The notes under the pieces: model-generated
Database searches by the model: none
The model's input: the letters and a program-made list of their open reading frames with translations, nothing else
Told to the model about the DNA's origin: nothing
Shown here: positions 32,097-42,590 of the stretch, piece by piece
Layout of the letters: each line of letters opens with the position of its first letter
Numbering within the stretch: the stretch's first letter is position 1
From: Methylophaga sp.
GTDB lineage: Bacteria; Pseudomonadota; Gammaproteobacteria; Nitrosococcales; Methylophagaceae
Reading direction: 5' to 3'
DNA length: 64,000 nt
Assembly (NCBI GenBank): GCA_026988435.1
Contig: JALSLH010000017.1
Coordinates: 1-64,000, forward strand
Program-made: the position numbers and the translations under genes

Positions 32097-33491
32097 ATGG
32101 CAATTACAGCAGGTGGTATTGGTTCGGGCTTAGATATTAAAAGCCTAGTCGATCAGCTTGTTGCTGCTGAAGGTCAGCCGGCAACGTTTAGACTGAATAG
32201 AAAAGAAGCTAATTTTCAAGCTGATTTGTCTGCTTATGGCACATTAAAGTCGGCTTTAAGCACGTTTCAAGATAGTGTTAAAGCGCTAGATGATGTTGAT
32301 GCATTTCAAGGACGAAAAGCCATCTCTAGTAATAGTAAAACGTTCACTGCATCTGCGGGCACAACTGCGGTTGCAGGCAGTTATGATATTGAAGTTACTC
32401 AGCTTGCTGAGGCGACGAAACTGCGTTCTGCTGACTTCACATCAGCAACAGAAGTTGTCGGAACAGGCACGCTAGATATTTCGTTAGGGTTGGATTCGTT
32501 TCAAATTACTGTTGATGCGAGCAATCAAACACTCGAAGGCGTTCGAGACGCCATTAATGCGGCATCGGATAACCCAGGGGTAGCAGCATCAATTATCAAT
32601 GTTGATGATGGTTCTGGTGGCACGGTATCAAGATTAATATTAACCTCAGATAAAATTGGTTCAGCAAATTCGATTTCAATCACTGCTGCGGATGATGATT
32701 TAAATAATACGGATGCAAACGGACTTTCTCGTTTGGCAACAGCAAATCTAACCACTATTCAAGCTGCACAAGATGCGATCATTTTTGTCGATCAACAGCA
32801 GGTAACACGAGGTAGCAATAGTTTTGATGATGTTATTTCGGGAGTGAGTTTTACGCTTAAAAAAGCAGATGTGGGTACCACGGAAACATTAAAAATAGAG
32901 TTAGACAAAGGCAGTGTGAAAACGAAAGTGAATAGTTTTGTTGATTCATATAATGCACTTGTTGAAGCAATGGGGACGCTAGCCTCTTATGATAAAGATG
33001 CTGGAGCGTCAGGGCCATTAGTTGGTGACTCGGTTTTGCGAGGGATAAAAAGTCAGATCCGAAATCAAATGACCAGTGCGGTTGCGGGCTTGGATTTTGG
33101 CACATTATCTGAAATTGGTGTAACCACAAAAGATTCTGGCAAGTTGAGTTTAGATTCAACAAAATTTGATAAGGTGATGGAATCTGATTTTACTGCTGTT
33201 TCGCAATTATTTGCTTCTGAAAATGGCTTAGCAAAATCATTAAATAATGTAATTGAAGGTTATGTGAAATCAGGGGGGATTTTAAGTTCCCGCACAGAGG
33301 GGTTACAAACGCGCATTAGCTCACTTAGTGATGATCGTGAACAATTAAACCGTCGACTGGCAGCACTAGAAAAACGCTATCAAGCACAGTTTACTGCAAT
33401 GGATATATTAGTAGGACAGATGAAGTCAACAGGCGATTATTTAACATCGCAGTTAGCAAACTTACCAAAGCCAAACTCAATTAGAAAATAA
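32097..33491 (+). CDS. fliD: Flagellar filament cap protein FliD
   Basis: 'GGIGSGLDIKSLVDQLVAAEGQPATFRLNRKEANFQADLSAYGTLKSALSTFQ'. Confidence 0.95.
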   Translation: MAITAGGIGSGLDIKSLVDQLVAAEGQPATFRLNRKEANFQADLSAYGTLKSALSTFQDSVKALDDVDAFQGRKAISSNSKTFTASAGTTAVAGSYDIEVTQLAEATKLRSADFTSATEVVGTGTLDISLGLDSFQITVDASNQTLEGVRDAINAASDNPGVAASIINVDDGSGGTVSRLILTSDKIGSANSISITAADDDLNNTDANGLSRLATANLTTIQAAQDAIIFVDQQQVTRGSNSFDDVISGVSFTLKKADVGTTETLKIELDKGSVKTKVNSFVDSYNALVEAMGTLASYDKDAGASGPLVGDSVLRGIKSQIRNQMTSAVAGLDFGTLSEIGVTTKDSGKLSLDSTKFDKVMESDFTAVSQLFASENGLAKSLNNVIEGYVKSGGILSSRTEGLQTRISSLSDDREQLNRRLAALEKRYQAQFTAMDILVGQMKSTGDYLTSQLANLPKPNSIRK

Positions 33492-33599
33492 AATTAAAGA
33501 TAATGGAATATTTAACTAAAGCGAACAGCATTGTTGACGATATATTGGGAGAAGGCAGCACAATTACTGTGTTGTAAACATATGAAAAAGGATAAAAAT

Positions 33600-34007
33600 A
33601 TGAATGCCAATTCTGCTATGCAACAATATCGTCGTAATCACGTTCAAGGCGGTGTTGAAAGTGCATCTCCACATCGTTTAGTGCAAATGCTGATGGAAGG
33701 CGCTTTAGAAAAGATTTTAGCAGCAAAAGGCTTTATGGCAAATAAGGATGTAGCCAAGAAAGGTGAGCAAGTCAGTTGGGCAATTTCAATTATTGATAGT
33801 TTACGTTCATGTTTAAATGTAGAGGTGGGCGGTGAATTTGCTCAAAATTTGCTGAATTTATACAATTATATGGAACAGCGATTATTAGAAGCTAATATTA
33901 AAAATGATTCAGCATTATTAGATGAAGTGGCTCAATTAATGTTGCAAGTAAAATCGGGTTGGGATGCTATTCCTCAAGAACATCACAATACAACATCAGG
34001 ACACTAG
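33600..34007 (+). CDS. fliS: Flagellar export chaperone FliS
   Basis: 'YRRNHVQGGVESASPHRLVQMLMEGALEKILAAKG'; start at MNANSAM. Confidence 0.95.
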   Translation: MNANSAMQQYRRNHVQGGVESASPHRLVQMLMEGALEKILAAKGFMANKDVAKKGEQVSWAISIIDSLRSCLNVEVGGEFAQNLLNLYNYMEQRLLEANIKNDSALLDEVAQLMLQVKSGWDAIPQEHHNTTSGH

Positions 34008-34019
34008 CAGAGATTATTT

Positions 34020-34331
34020 ATGGTTTTTTCATTTCAATTACTAGCCGATATTATTGAAAAGAGTAAGTTGTTACTCTCTCTTTCTAGTGAGTCAAAATGG
34101 GATGTTTTCTCAGAGCTTGATGAAGAAAGACAGGCATTAATCAAAAGTATTAGCCTTGAAAATGTAGAGTTATTGGAAAGTGATTATAATGATCTTCAAA
34201 CTCAAATGAATGAGCTAATCATGTTAAATAAAAAGCTCGAATCCGTTTGCTTAAAACAACGTAATATCATCGCGGATGAATTACACGGGTTTAGAAAAAA
34301 CAATAAGGTGGCTCAAGCATACTCTCAGTAG
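34020..34331 (+). CDS. FliT-like small flagellar chaperone
   Basis: 103 aa, predicted helical, directly after fliS; 'WDVFSELDEERQALIKSI'. Confidence 0.6.
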   Translation: MVFSFQLLADIIEKSKLLLSLSSESKWDVFSELDEERQALIKSISLENVELLESDYNDLQTQMNELIMLNKKLESVCLKQRNIIADELHGFRKNNKVAQAYSQ

Positions 34332-34523
34332 CTGCCACGTAGAAAAGCATTATTTTCACTCAGTGACATGTCGATGTCGATCAAGTAAGAAACTATTCAG
34401 ATCACAAAAAATTTAACATGAAACGTCATTTTTTTGACAATACATCAGAAAGGTGTTTAACTTCATCTTAATGAATAACTTATATTAGTTATATCGACAT
34501 AACTTTAAGTGTTTGAGGTGATT

Positions 34524-35993
34524 ATGAGTGCAAATAATGTGTTGTTAGTTGATGTGGATGAAAATCGACGAGAATTACTATCAACCTTGGTCGAATTTAT
34601 TAATTGCCAACCAATCATTGTCAATGACCCTGATCTATGGTTTGAAGATGCCGGTGAGCTATCAGATGTTGTGATGGCTATTGTGGGCGACTGCGGTGAT
34701 AAACATCAAACTAAGCAAGTGTTGCGAGATTTAGTGAACAATGACGCTCGTGTTCCTGTTTTTCAGCTTGAAATTCCAAAATTAGATGTTGCTGATTTTC
34801 CGGGCACATTAGGCACATTACGCTTTCCTGTTAAATACCCTCAGTTGAGCAATGCATTGCAACAGGCAACAATTTATCGTGGCCAACAAGAATCTAAAAC
34901 TTCACAACAGGGCTATGACTTCCGCAAATTAGTGGGTAATAGCCGCTTGATGAAAGCAGTGCAAACCATGATCGATCAAGTCTCCGATTCAGAAGCCAAT
35001 GTACTGGTTTTAGGTGAATCGGGCACGGGGAAAGAAGTTGTTGCTCGAAATTTACACCATCTTTCTTCTCGTCGTGAAAAACCTTTTGTACCCATCAACT
35101 GTGGTGCTATTCCTGCTGAATTATTAGAAAGCGAATTGTTTGGTCATGAAAAAGGCGCGTTTACCGGCGCGATAACGGCACGTAAAGGGCGTTTTGAAAT
35201 GGCTGAAAATGGCACACTGTTTTTAGATGAAATTGGTGATATGCCATTACCAATGCAAGTGAAATTATTGCGTGTATTGCAAGAGCGAAGCTATGAGCGG
35301 GTAGGAAGTAGCAAAACATTAAAAACAAATGTACGTGTTATTGCTGCAACACATCGAAATTTAGAAGATCATATTGCCGATGGGCGATTTAGAGAGGATC
35401 TGTTTTATCGGTTAAATGTATTCCCTATTGAAATGCCAGCATTACGTGAACGCCCCGAAGATATTCCGCTTTTAATAAATGAATTGGTAACGCGAATAGA
35501 ATATGAAAACCGTGGTACGGTCAGATTAACGGCTTCAGCAATTGGTTCACTGTGTCGATATCCATGGCCGGGCAATGTAAGAGAGTTGGCTAATGTGATT
35601 GAACGCTTAGTGATTCTGTTTCCTTATGGCACGGTAGATTTTGATGATCTTCCTGAAAAATTCCAACTAGAAGGCGATGATCTTCCCGAAGCCGTCATCA
35701 GCATGATAGAACAGGCACCGGTATCAAAAGAGAATATGGCTCCAGCACCTGAAAAAGCCCAACAAGCAACAGCAGAATCACTGCCTACGCAATCAAGCAA
35801 TGATCTTGAAACTTTGCCTGAAGAGGGCTTAGATCTAAAAGAACACTTAGCTAATCTTGAGTATTTACTAATCAAGCAAGCAATAGATGATGCCGATGGT
35901 GTGGTTGCTCATGCGGCAGAGAAATTAAAAATGCGCCGTACAACCTTAGTTGAAAAAATGCGTAAATATGGCATTCAACGCGATAGTAATTAA
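34524..35993 (+). CDS. flrA: sigma54-dependent flagellar master regulator FlrA/FleQ
   Basis: '[18 protein letters not shown]', '[38 protein letters not shown]'; position before flrBC. Confidence 0.92.
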   Translation: MSANNVLLVDVDENRRELLSTLVEFINCQPIIVNDPDLWFEDAGELSDVVMAIVGDCGDKHQTKQVLRDLVNNDARVPVFQLEIPKLDVADFPGTLGTLRFPVKYPQLSNALQQATIYRGQQESKTSQQGYDFRKLVGNSRLMKAVQTMIDQVSDSEANVLVLGESGTGKEVVARNLHHLSSRREKPFVPINCGAIPAELLESELFGHEKGAFTGAITARKGRFEMAENGTLFLDEIGDMPLPMQVKLLRVLQERSYERVGSSKTLKTNVRVIAATHRNLEDHIADGRFREDLFYRLNVFPIEMPALRERPEDIPLLINELVTRIEYENRGTVRLTASAIGSLCRYPWPGNVRELANVIERLVILFPYGTVDFDDLPEKFQLEGDDLPEAVISMIEQAPVSKENMAPAPEKAQQATAESLPTQSSNDLETLPEEGLDLKEHLANLEYLLIKQAIDDADGVVAHAAEKLKMRRTTLVEKMRKYGIQRDSN

Positions 35994-36096
35994 ATTTTAA
36001 TGAACTCAAAACAGATAGCAAATCACTAGAGCCATCTCTTTGACGTTAGGCGGCAGCAATCTCCTAACACAATGAATTATATGAGGTATTATCCGT

Positions 36097-36112
36097 AGGC
36101 ATGAATTTTGCT
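36097..36112 (+). promoter_or_regulatory. Putative sigma54 promoter for flrBC
   Basis: AGGCATGAATTTTGCT, GG-N10-GC, 36 nt before the flrB start. Confidence 0.65.
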
Positions 36113-36147
36113 CAATAACGATTAAAGCGTTATATTGGAGCAAAATA

Positions 36148-37329
36148 ATGAATGTAAAACCGTTAGATGAGAACCTTGAACTAGACACCAATATAGTTCA
36201 TGCCTTTTCACACAATGACGATGAGTTGGCTGAGCAAGATTGGTCGGTCAATAGCAGCCACAATGTATTGACCACTGAGCTGATGCTAAATCGTCATAAA
36301 CAAAACCAGCAATATGAAAAAGCAGATCGTTTAGCGGGTAGATTAACGCGGTTATTAGAGGTGTTGCCGGGCGGTGTTGTTGTGCTTGATGGCGAAGGTG
36401 TTATTCAGCAAAACAATAGTGCTGCAATAGCGTTATTAGGTGAACCACTTGAAGGTCAGCGCTGGTCACAAGTGATTCAGCGTGCATTTAATCCACAAGC
36501 AGATGATGGCCATGATGTGTCTTTAAAAGATGGGCGATTAGTTCATATTTCAACCAATCCTCTTGATGGCGAACCAGGTCAAATTGTATTGTTACAAGAT
36601 GTCACTGAAACGCATAATCTCCAGCAAAAAGTCTCACACTTACAACGCTTATCTGCAATGGGTGAAATGGCAGCACGACTCGCCCATCAAATCCGCACGC
36701 CTCTTTCTTCAGCATTATTATTTTTAGCACCGTTATTAAAAGAAGACACCGATACAGAGCTAAGACAACGTTTTGCTCAGCGTTTACATGACAGTATTAG
36801 CCATATGGAGCAACTCGTTAAAGATATGCTCGCTTTTTCTCGTGGCGATATGACAGCGGCATCGCCAGTAGAAGTGAATGCACTATTGATTAATGTTGAG
36901 AAACAATTCAGCTCTCATCCAGAAAGCAATAATTATCATTTTGAAATACAAAATACACTCGATGACGGCTATGTATATGGCTGCAAAGAAGCACTGGCGA
37001 GCGCAATAAATAACCTTGTCAATAATGCAAGACAGGCCTGTGATAGTGATGGGGAAATTACTATTTTTGTTGAACAGGTACAAGATGAAGACAATATTTT
37101 ATGCATTGAAATTAGTGTTGAAGATAATGGTGGAGGCATAAAGGAAGAGGATCAAGATAAAATTCTCACGCCCTTCTTTACTACACGGTCTTCGGGAACA
37201 GGCTTAGGTCTCGCCGTCGTGCAATCAATAGTAAAAGCGCATAAAGGCGAACTATGGTTTGAAAGTGATGAAGGTGAAGGAAGTACGTTCTGTATACGCC
37301 TGCCGATGTTTAATGCGACAAACAAATAG
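36148..37329 (+). CDS. flrB: Flagellar sensor histidine kinase FlrB/FleS
   Basis: 'AARLAHQIRTPLSSALLF' H-box, 'FFTTRSSGTGLGLAVVQSIVKAHKGE'. Confidence 0.93.
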   Translation: MNVKPLDENLELDTNIVHAFSHNDDELAEQDWSVNSSHNVLTTELMLNRHKQNQQYEKADRLAGRLTRLLEVLPGGVVVLDGEGVIQQNNSAAIALLGEPLEGQRWSQVIQRAFNPQADDGHDVSLKDGRLVHISTNPLDGEPGQIVLLQDVTETHNLQQKVSHLQRLSAMGEMAARLAHQIRTPLSSALLFLAPLLKEDTDTELRQRFAQRLHDSISHMEQLVKDMLAFSRGDMTAASPVEVNALLINVEKQFSSHPESNNYHFEIQNTLDDGYVYGCKEALASAINNLVNNARQACDSDGEITIFVEQVQDEDNILCIEISVEDNGGGIKEEDQDKILTPFFTTRSSGTGLGLAVVQSIVKAHKGELWFESDEGEGSTFCIRLPMFNATNK

Positions 37330-37348
37330 TACAAAATAAGGAACAACA

Positions 37349-38707
37349 ATGAGTAAATCAACAATTTTAGTGGTAGAAGATGATAGTAATCTTCGTGGAG
37401 CACTCTGTGATACGTTGGAGTTAGCCGGTTATACGGTTTCATCGACAGATCAAGGTCAGGGAGCGCTAGATAAATTGGCAAATGAACAATTTGGCTTATT
37501 GTTGAGCGATCTGCAAATGCGACCAATGAATGGTCATACTTTATTGAAAAAAGTAAAGGCCATGATGCCTGAACTGCCCGTTTTATTAATGACGGCGTAT
37601 GGTACCGTGCAAGGTGCCGTTGAGGCTATGCATGAGGGGGCAAGTGATTATTTAATTAAGCCTTTTGAAGCAGATGATTTGTTGGAGCGCGTTCAGCGTT
37701 ATGTTCGAACAACAACAGATCAAAGTGGCATGATTGCAGTTGCTAAGAGTTCGCGTGACTTACTTACATTATCGCGCCGCGTAGCCGATGCTGATGCAAC
37801 GGTATTAATTAGTGGTGAAAGTGGCACAGGTAAAGAAGTGTTAGCTAGATTCTTACATCAAAATTCTATTCGCAATGAAGGCCCTTTTGTTGCCATTAAC
37901 TGTGCTGCAATTCCTGAAAACATGCTGGAAGCGACATTGTTTGGCTATGAAAAAGGGGCTTTTACGGGTGCTAGTCAGGCCTATGCCGGCAAATTTGAAC
38001 AAGCGCATCAAGGCACATTGTTATTAGATGAAATTTCAGAAATTGATTTAGGCTTACAAGCAAAATTATTACGTGTATTGCAAGAGCGTGAAGTTGAACG
38101 TATTGGCGGACGTAAATTAATTTCGCTGGATGTTCGCGTATTAGCAACAACCAATAGAAGGCTACGAGAAGAAGTTATTGCGGGACGTTTCCGTGAAGAT
38201 CTATTTTACCGTTTAAACGTGTTTCCTTTGCACTTGCAACCACTGCGTGAACGTAAGGAAGATATTTTGCCATTGGCAGAGCAGCTCCTTGATAAACATT
38301 GCTTGTCGGCAGGCAGGACAGCGCCAGAAATTGACGAACAAGGCCAGAAAGCATTATTGGCACACCAATGGCACGGCAATGTACGTGAGCTAGACAATGT
38401 TTTACAGCGTGCTCTTATTCTCCAGTCAGGTTCAAAAATAACAGAAAAAGATTTGGTTTTTGAAACGATGACCAGTATTTCTCCTAGCCAAAATAATGAC
38501 GAACAGCGTGTTGATAATAATTTAAGTGATGATTTACGCAGTCATGAGCAACGTCATATTTTAGATGCTTTAGCCAAGAACAATTGCAGTAGAAGAGCGA
38601 CAGCTACGGAGTTAGGCATTAGTGAGCGCACACTAAGGTATAAATTATCTCGCTTTAGAGAAGAAGGAATTGAGATTCCAGAGAAGATTGGCAAGAAGAC
38701 TGCATAA
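37349..38707 (+). CDS. flrC: sigma54-dependent response regulator FlrC/FleR
   Basis: Receiver 'ILVVEDDSNLRGAL', AAA+ '[15 protein letters not shown]', 'GAFTGA', Fis-type HTH. Confidence 0.94.
   Translation: MSKSTILVVEDDSNLRGALCDTLELAGYTVSSTDQGQGALDKLANEQFGLLLSDLQMRPMNGHTLLKKVKAMMPELPVLLMTAYGTVQGAVEAMHEGASDYLIKPFEADDLLERVQRYVRTTTDQSGMIAVAKSSRDLLTLSRRVADADATVLISGESGTGKEVLARFLHQNSIRNEGPFVAINCAAIPENMLEATLFGYEKGAFTGASQAYAGKFEQAHQGTLLLDEISEIDLGLQAKLLRVLQEREVERIGGRKLISLDVRVLATTNRRLREEVIAGRFREDLFYRLNVFPLHLQPLRERKEDILPLAEQLLDKHCLSAGRTAPEIDEQGQKALLAHQWHGNVRELDNVLQRALILQSGSKITEKDLVFETMTSISPSQNNDEQRVDNNLSDDLRSHEQRHILDALAKNNCSRRATATELGISERTLRYKLSRFREEGIEIPEKIGKKTA
38689..38704 (+). promoter_or_regulatory. 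Putative sigma54 promoter for fliE, embedded in the 3' end of flrC
   Basis: TGGCAAGAAGACTGCA, GG-N10-GC, 36 nt upstream of the fliE ATG. Confidence 0.65.
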
Positions 38708-38739
38708 GCTAAATAAAAAAACGTAATCGGAGAATAACG

Positions 38740-39078
38740 ATGATTAATGCAATTGATCCAAATCAGTTATTAACACAAATGCGAGCAGCTCAGGCGCAGG
38801 CTACTCAGCAAACTAATCCATTAGCTGAAACTCAAAATGTTGGCGCTACAAACGGAGTGGATTTCACAAATGTGATGAAATCTGCAGTAAATCAAGTCAA
38901 TGAGACTCAACAGGCCGCAGGCAAATTAAAAACGGCATTTGAAATGGGTGATCCTAATGTCAGTTTGGCAGATGCCATGATTGCATCACAAAAAGCATCA
39001 GTTGCCTTTCAAGCTACGTTGCAAGTTAGAAATAAGCTGGTACAAGCCTACGAAGAAGTCATGAGAATGTCGGTTTAA
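38740..39078 (+). CDS. fliE: Flagellar hook-basal body protein FliE
   Basis: 'VNETQQAAGKLKTAFEMGDPNVSLADAMIASQKASVAFQATLQVRNKLVQAYEEVMRMSV'. Confidence 0.95.
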   Translation: MINAIDPNQLLTQMRAAQAQATQQTNPLAETQNVGATNGVDFTNVMKSAVNQVNETQQAAGKLKTAFEMGDPNVSLADAMIASQKASVAFQATLQVRNKLVQAYEEVMRMSV

Positions 39079-39214
39079 TATAGTTGTGTATTCATCTTTT
39101 CCTCCCTACTTGCGTTATTTTTGTACTCGAATGTTTACATATTTCAATATGCTCACATTCTCCGTGCAAAAAAGCCTTGTTATGAAGAAAAAATAAACAC
39201 GCAACCATATTAAA
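39074..39214. repeat. Approximately 141-bp imperfect palindrome in the fliE-fliF intergenic region
   Basis: TTTAATATAGTTGTGTATTCATCTTTTC... aligns with the reverse complement of the right side (TTTAATATGGTTGCGTGTTTATTTTTTC...); centre CATATT-TC-AATATG. Confidence 0.8.
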
Positions 39215-39251
39215 TGATTTTTTGATTAAATATTTTAAAGAAGAATAAACA

Positions 39252-40922
39252 ATGGAAAACCTACCCATAGCAACTAATCCTGCAGCAGCAATGCCCATGC
39301 CTACTACACCGATTGGTGCTATGTCGGCAAATGCTTCAAGGCAACCAGTAATGAAACAAATTGGCTTTCTATTGGCGGTTGCAGCAAGTATTGCTTTGGG
39401 AGGATATGTGTTTATGTGGTCACAAACGCCCAACTATCAGGTGTTATTCTCGGGAATGCAACCTAAAGAATCTACGGAAGTTATTTCAATTTTACAACAA
39501 TCAAATGTCGCTTATAAATTAGATCCCACAACGGGCGCTGTATTAGTTCCATCATCAAAATTACAATCTTTGCGATTAAAAATGGCGGCCGAAGGTCTAC
39601 CAAGAAGCGCATCACAAGGTATGGAGATGCTGAATCAAGAGCAAGGCTTCGGTACCAGCCAATTTATTGAGCGAGCTCGCTATCAGCGTGCACAAGAAGA
39701 AGAATTATCGAGATCTATTTCACAATTACAAAATGTACATAGTGCAAGAGTACACTTAGCAACGCCAAAACAGTCTGTTTTTGTTAGAGAACGTAAATCC
39801 CCCACAGCATCTGTTATTCTTAAATTATATGCAGGGCGTACCTTAGAACGTGGTCAAGTGACCGCAATCACACATATGGTCGCTTCAAGTATTGCCAACT
39901 TATCAAGTCAGGACGTTACTGTTGTTGATCAAAAAGGGCGATTATTAACTAAAACAGATCGCAGTCAAGGTATTGAGATGAGCGATAATCAATTGCAATA
40001 TACTCAAAAACTAGAACAAATCTATATTAGTCGAATAGAAGATATTCTATCGCCAATAGTGGGCATGGAAGGTGTGCGCGCTCAAGTGGTGGCAGATGTT
40101 GACTTTACGGTCACAGAACAGACCCAAGAAAGTTATAATCCTGATTTAGCGGCAGTTCGCAGTGAACAAGTTCAAGAAGATACACGAGTGGGAATTGCTG
40201 GTGCTTTCGGTGTGCCGGGCGCGCTTAGTAATCAACCGCCAGGTGGCGGTATGGCTCCAGAAGTAGCATCAAAAGAAGTAAAGGGTGAAGAAGGCGCTGT
40301 GGAGCAAATAAAACCAGGAAGCTCAAGTAAAAGTAGCACACGTAATTTCGAATTGGATAGAACTATAAGCCATACACGATTATCACCCGGCGCCATTAGA
40401 CGACTCAGTGTTGCCGTATTAGTGGATGAGAAAAGTAGTGTTGATGCAGAAGGTAATGTGACAAAAACGGCATTATCAGAAGCAGAAATGACACGAATCA
40501 ATGCATTAGTAATGGATGCGATTGGCTTTAGTAAAGCCCGAGGTGATAGCTTAAATATTGTAAATGCGCCATTCCTTGCACCAGAAATTGCTGAACCATT
40601 ACCTGAACTAGCAATATGGCTACAACCTTGGGTGTGGGATATTGCGAAACAAGTATTGGGTGCATTGTTGGTGTTATTTTTAATATTTAAAGTAATCAAG
40701 CCTGCATTTAGAGATTTAAATACAGTACCCGTTGTAGAGAATAATCAAGCTGAGATGCAAGCGGCTCAATCACAAATGGCTGCGGCGACAGCAAATGATG
40801 ATATTGCTAAAATAGCAACGGGTTCAGAAGAAATGGAAGCACAATTAACAAATGTGCGTAGCTTAGTGCAACAAGATCCGGCACTTGTGGCACAAGTTGT
40901 TAAAAACTGGACGGCGGCATAA
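39252..40922 (+). CDS. fliF: Flagellar MS-ring protein FliF
   Basis: 'YQVLFSGMQPKESTEVISILQQSNVAYKLD', 'RTISHTRLSPGAIRRLSVAVLVD'. Confidence 0.96.
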   Translation: MENLPIATNPAAAMPMPTTPIGAMSANASRQPVMKQIGFLLAVAASIALGGYVFMWSQTPNYQVLFSGMQPKESTEVISILQQSNVAYKLDPTTGAVLVPSSKLQSLRLKMAAEGLPRSASQGMEMLNQEQGFGTSQFIERARYQRAQEEELSRSISQLQNVHSARVHLATPKQSVFVRERKSPTASVILKLYAGRTLERGQVTAITHMVASSIANLSSQDVTVVDQKGRLLTKTDRSQGIEMSDNQLQYTQKLEQIYISRIEDILSPIVGMEGVRAQVVADVDFTVTEQTQESYNPDLAAVRSEQVQEDTRVGIAGAFGVPGALSNQPPGGGMAPEVASKEVKGEEGAVEQIKPGSSSKSSTRNFELDRTISHTRLSPGAIRRLSVAVLVDEKSSVDAEGNVTKTALSEAEMTRINALVMDAIGFSKARGDSLNIVNAPFLAPEIAEPLPELAIWLQPWVWDIAKQVLGALLVLFLIFKVIKPAFRDLNTVPVVENNQAEMQAAQSQMAAATANDDIAKIATGSEEMEAQLTNVRSLVQQDPALVAQVVKNWTAA

Positions 40923-41932
40923 TGGCTGAAGAAACTCGAAAACTAACTGGGATACAAAAGTCAGCTGTTTTCTTACGCTCTCTTGGCGAAGAAGATGCTG
41001 CGGAAATACTCAAACATATGGGGCCCAAAGAGGTTCAACAAGTGGGCCAAGCAATGGCGACGTTGACTAATGTAACTCGTGAAGAGGTGCAGGGTGTTAT
41101 TGATTCATTTGTAGAAACGGTTGAACAAGAAACGGGATTGGGAATAGGATCTCATGATTTTGTAAGAAAAATGCTGGTGGGCGCATTAGGTGAAGATAAA
41201 GCGGGCAATCTACTCGATCGGATTTTATCGGGCGGAAACACCTCAGGCTTAGAGCAACTTAAATGGATGGATGCCCGAGGCATATATGAAGTAATACGTC
41301 TAGAGCATCCACAGATTATAGCTATAGTCTGTTCTTTTTTAGACCCAGACCAAGCGGCTTCTGTTTTAGCGATGTTTCCTGATCGCGATCAAGCAAACGT
41401 ATTACTCAGAATTGCCACCTTAGATGGAGTGCAACCTGCGGCGTTAAGTGAATTAAATGAGATTTTAGAAAAACAATTTAACGGCAATGCAGGCAGCCAA
41501 ACAGCTACGGTGGGGGGTATAAAAACAGCAGCAGATATCCTCAACTTTGTTGAAGGTTCGGTTGAAGCAACGATTATGGAACAAATCAAAGAAACGGAAC
41601 CTGATTTGGGCCAAAATATTGAAGATCTTATGTTCGTATTTGATAATTTAATTGATATTGATGACCGTGGCATACAAACCTTGATGCGTGAAATACAGAC
41701 AGACCAATTACAGTTAGCCTTAAAAGGTGCGGATGAAGCATTAAGAGAAAAATTCTTATCGAATATGTCACAACGTGCAGCAGAAATGCTACGTGATGAT
41801 CTAGAAGCAATGCCGCCAGTGCGTGTAAGCGATGTGGAAGCTGCGCAGAAAACAATTCTAACAGCAACACGTGCATTATCTGATAAAGGTGAAATCATGT
41901 TGGGAGGCAGCGGTGGAGATGACTTCCTCTAA
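40922..41932 (+). CDS. fliG: Flagellar motor switch protein FliG
   Basis: 'GIQKSAVFLRSLGEEDAAEILKHMGPKEVQQVGQAMA'; TAATG coupling with fliF. Confidence 0.96.
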   Translation: MAEETRKLTGIQKSAVFLRSLGEEDAAEILKHMGPKEVQQVGQAMATLTNVTREEVQGVIDSFVETVEQETGLGIGSHDFVRKMLVGALGEDKAGNLLDRILSGGNTSGLEQLKWMDARGIYEVIRLEHPQIIAIVCSFLDPDQAASVLAMFPDRDQANVLLRIATLDGVQPAALSELNEILEKQFNGNAGSQTATVGGIKTAADILNFVEGSVEATIMEQIKETEPDLGQNIEDLMFVFDNLIDIDDRGIQTLMREIQTDQLQLALKGADEALREKFLSNMSQRAAEMLRDDLEAMPPVRVSDVEAAQKTILTATRALSDKGEIMLGGSGGDDFL

Positions 41933-42590
41933 GGATGAATTGATTACTCAGCAGGCTGATACCGTTTCATCGGAAGAGTTAGAAGCCGTCTATCAACGTT
42001 GGCAAGCACCAACGATGATTTCTGTTAATGATGTTGACGATCCTTCTCTTCTCACGCTTGAAGGTATGGAGGCTTTGCAAAAACAAGCCGAATTAGAAGG
42101 CTATAAAGCGGGTTTTGAGAAAGGTGAAAAAGCAGGGTTTGAAGCTGGTCAGCAACAAATTTCGCAACAAGTTTCATATCTGACAGATTTAATTAATGCC
42201 GTTGATGAGCCTATTCAAGAGCTGGATCAACAAGTTGAAAATGACTTAATAAGCCTTGTAATGACAATGACGAGACAATTAGTCAGGCGTGAATTAAAAA
42301 CACAACCCGATCACGTCATTGGTGCAATGCGAGCAGCATTGTCAGTATTGCCTGTAAATGACCGAAAACTAAAGGTTTTCCTCAACCCACAAGATGTTGA
42401 ATTAGTTAAAACAGGTTTATCGATTGATCATGATGACAGCCGTTGGCAATGGGTTGAAGACCCGCTTATCACACGCGGTGGAATACGATTAGAAACAGCA
42501 GATACAACAATTGATGCAACGGTTGAGGCGCGCTTAAGTAGTGTTATAAATAAACTATTAGGCGAAGAACGAGGCGATGATAGTGGCTAA
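41919..42590 (+). CDS. fliH: Flagellar assembly protein FliH
   Basis: '[21 protein letters not shown]' and position between fliG and fliI. Confidence 0.92.
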   Translation: MTSSKDELITQQADTVSSEELEAVYQRWQAPTMISVNDVDDPSLLTLEGMEALQKQAELEGYKAGFEKGEKAGFEAGQQQISQQVSYLTDLINAVDEPIQELDQQVENDLISLVMTMTRQLVRRELKTQPDHVIGAMRAALSVLPVNDRKLKVFLNPQDVELVKTGLSIDHDDSRWQWVEDPLITRGGIRLETADTTIDATVEARLSSVINKLLGEERGDDSG

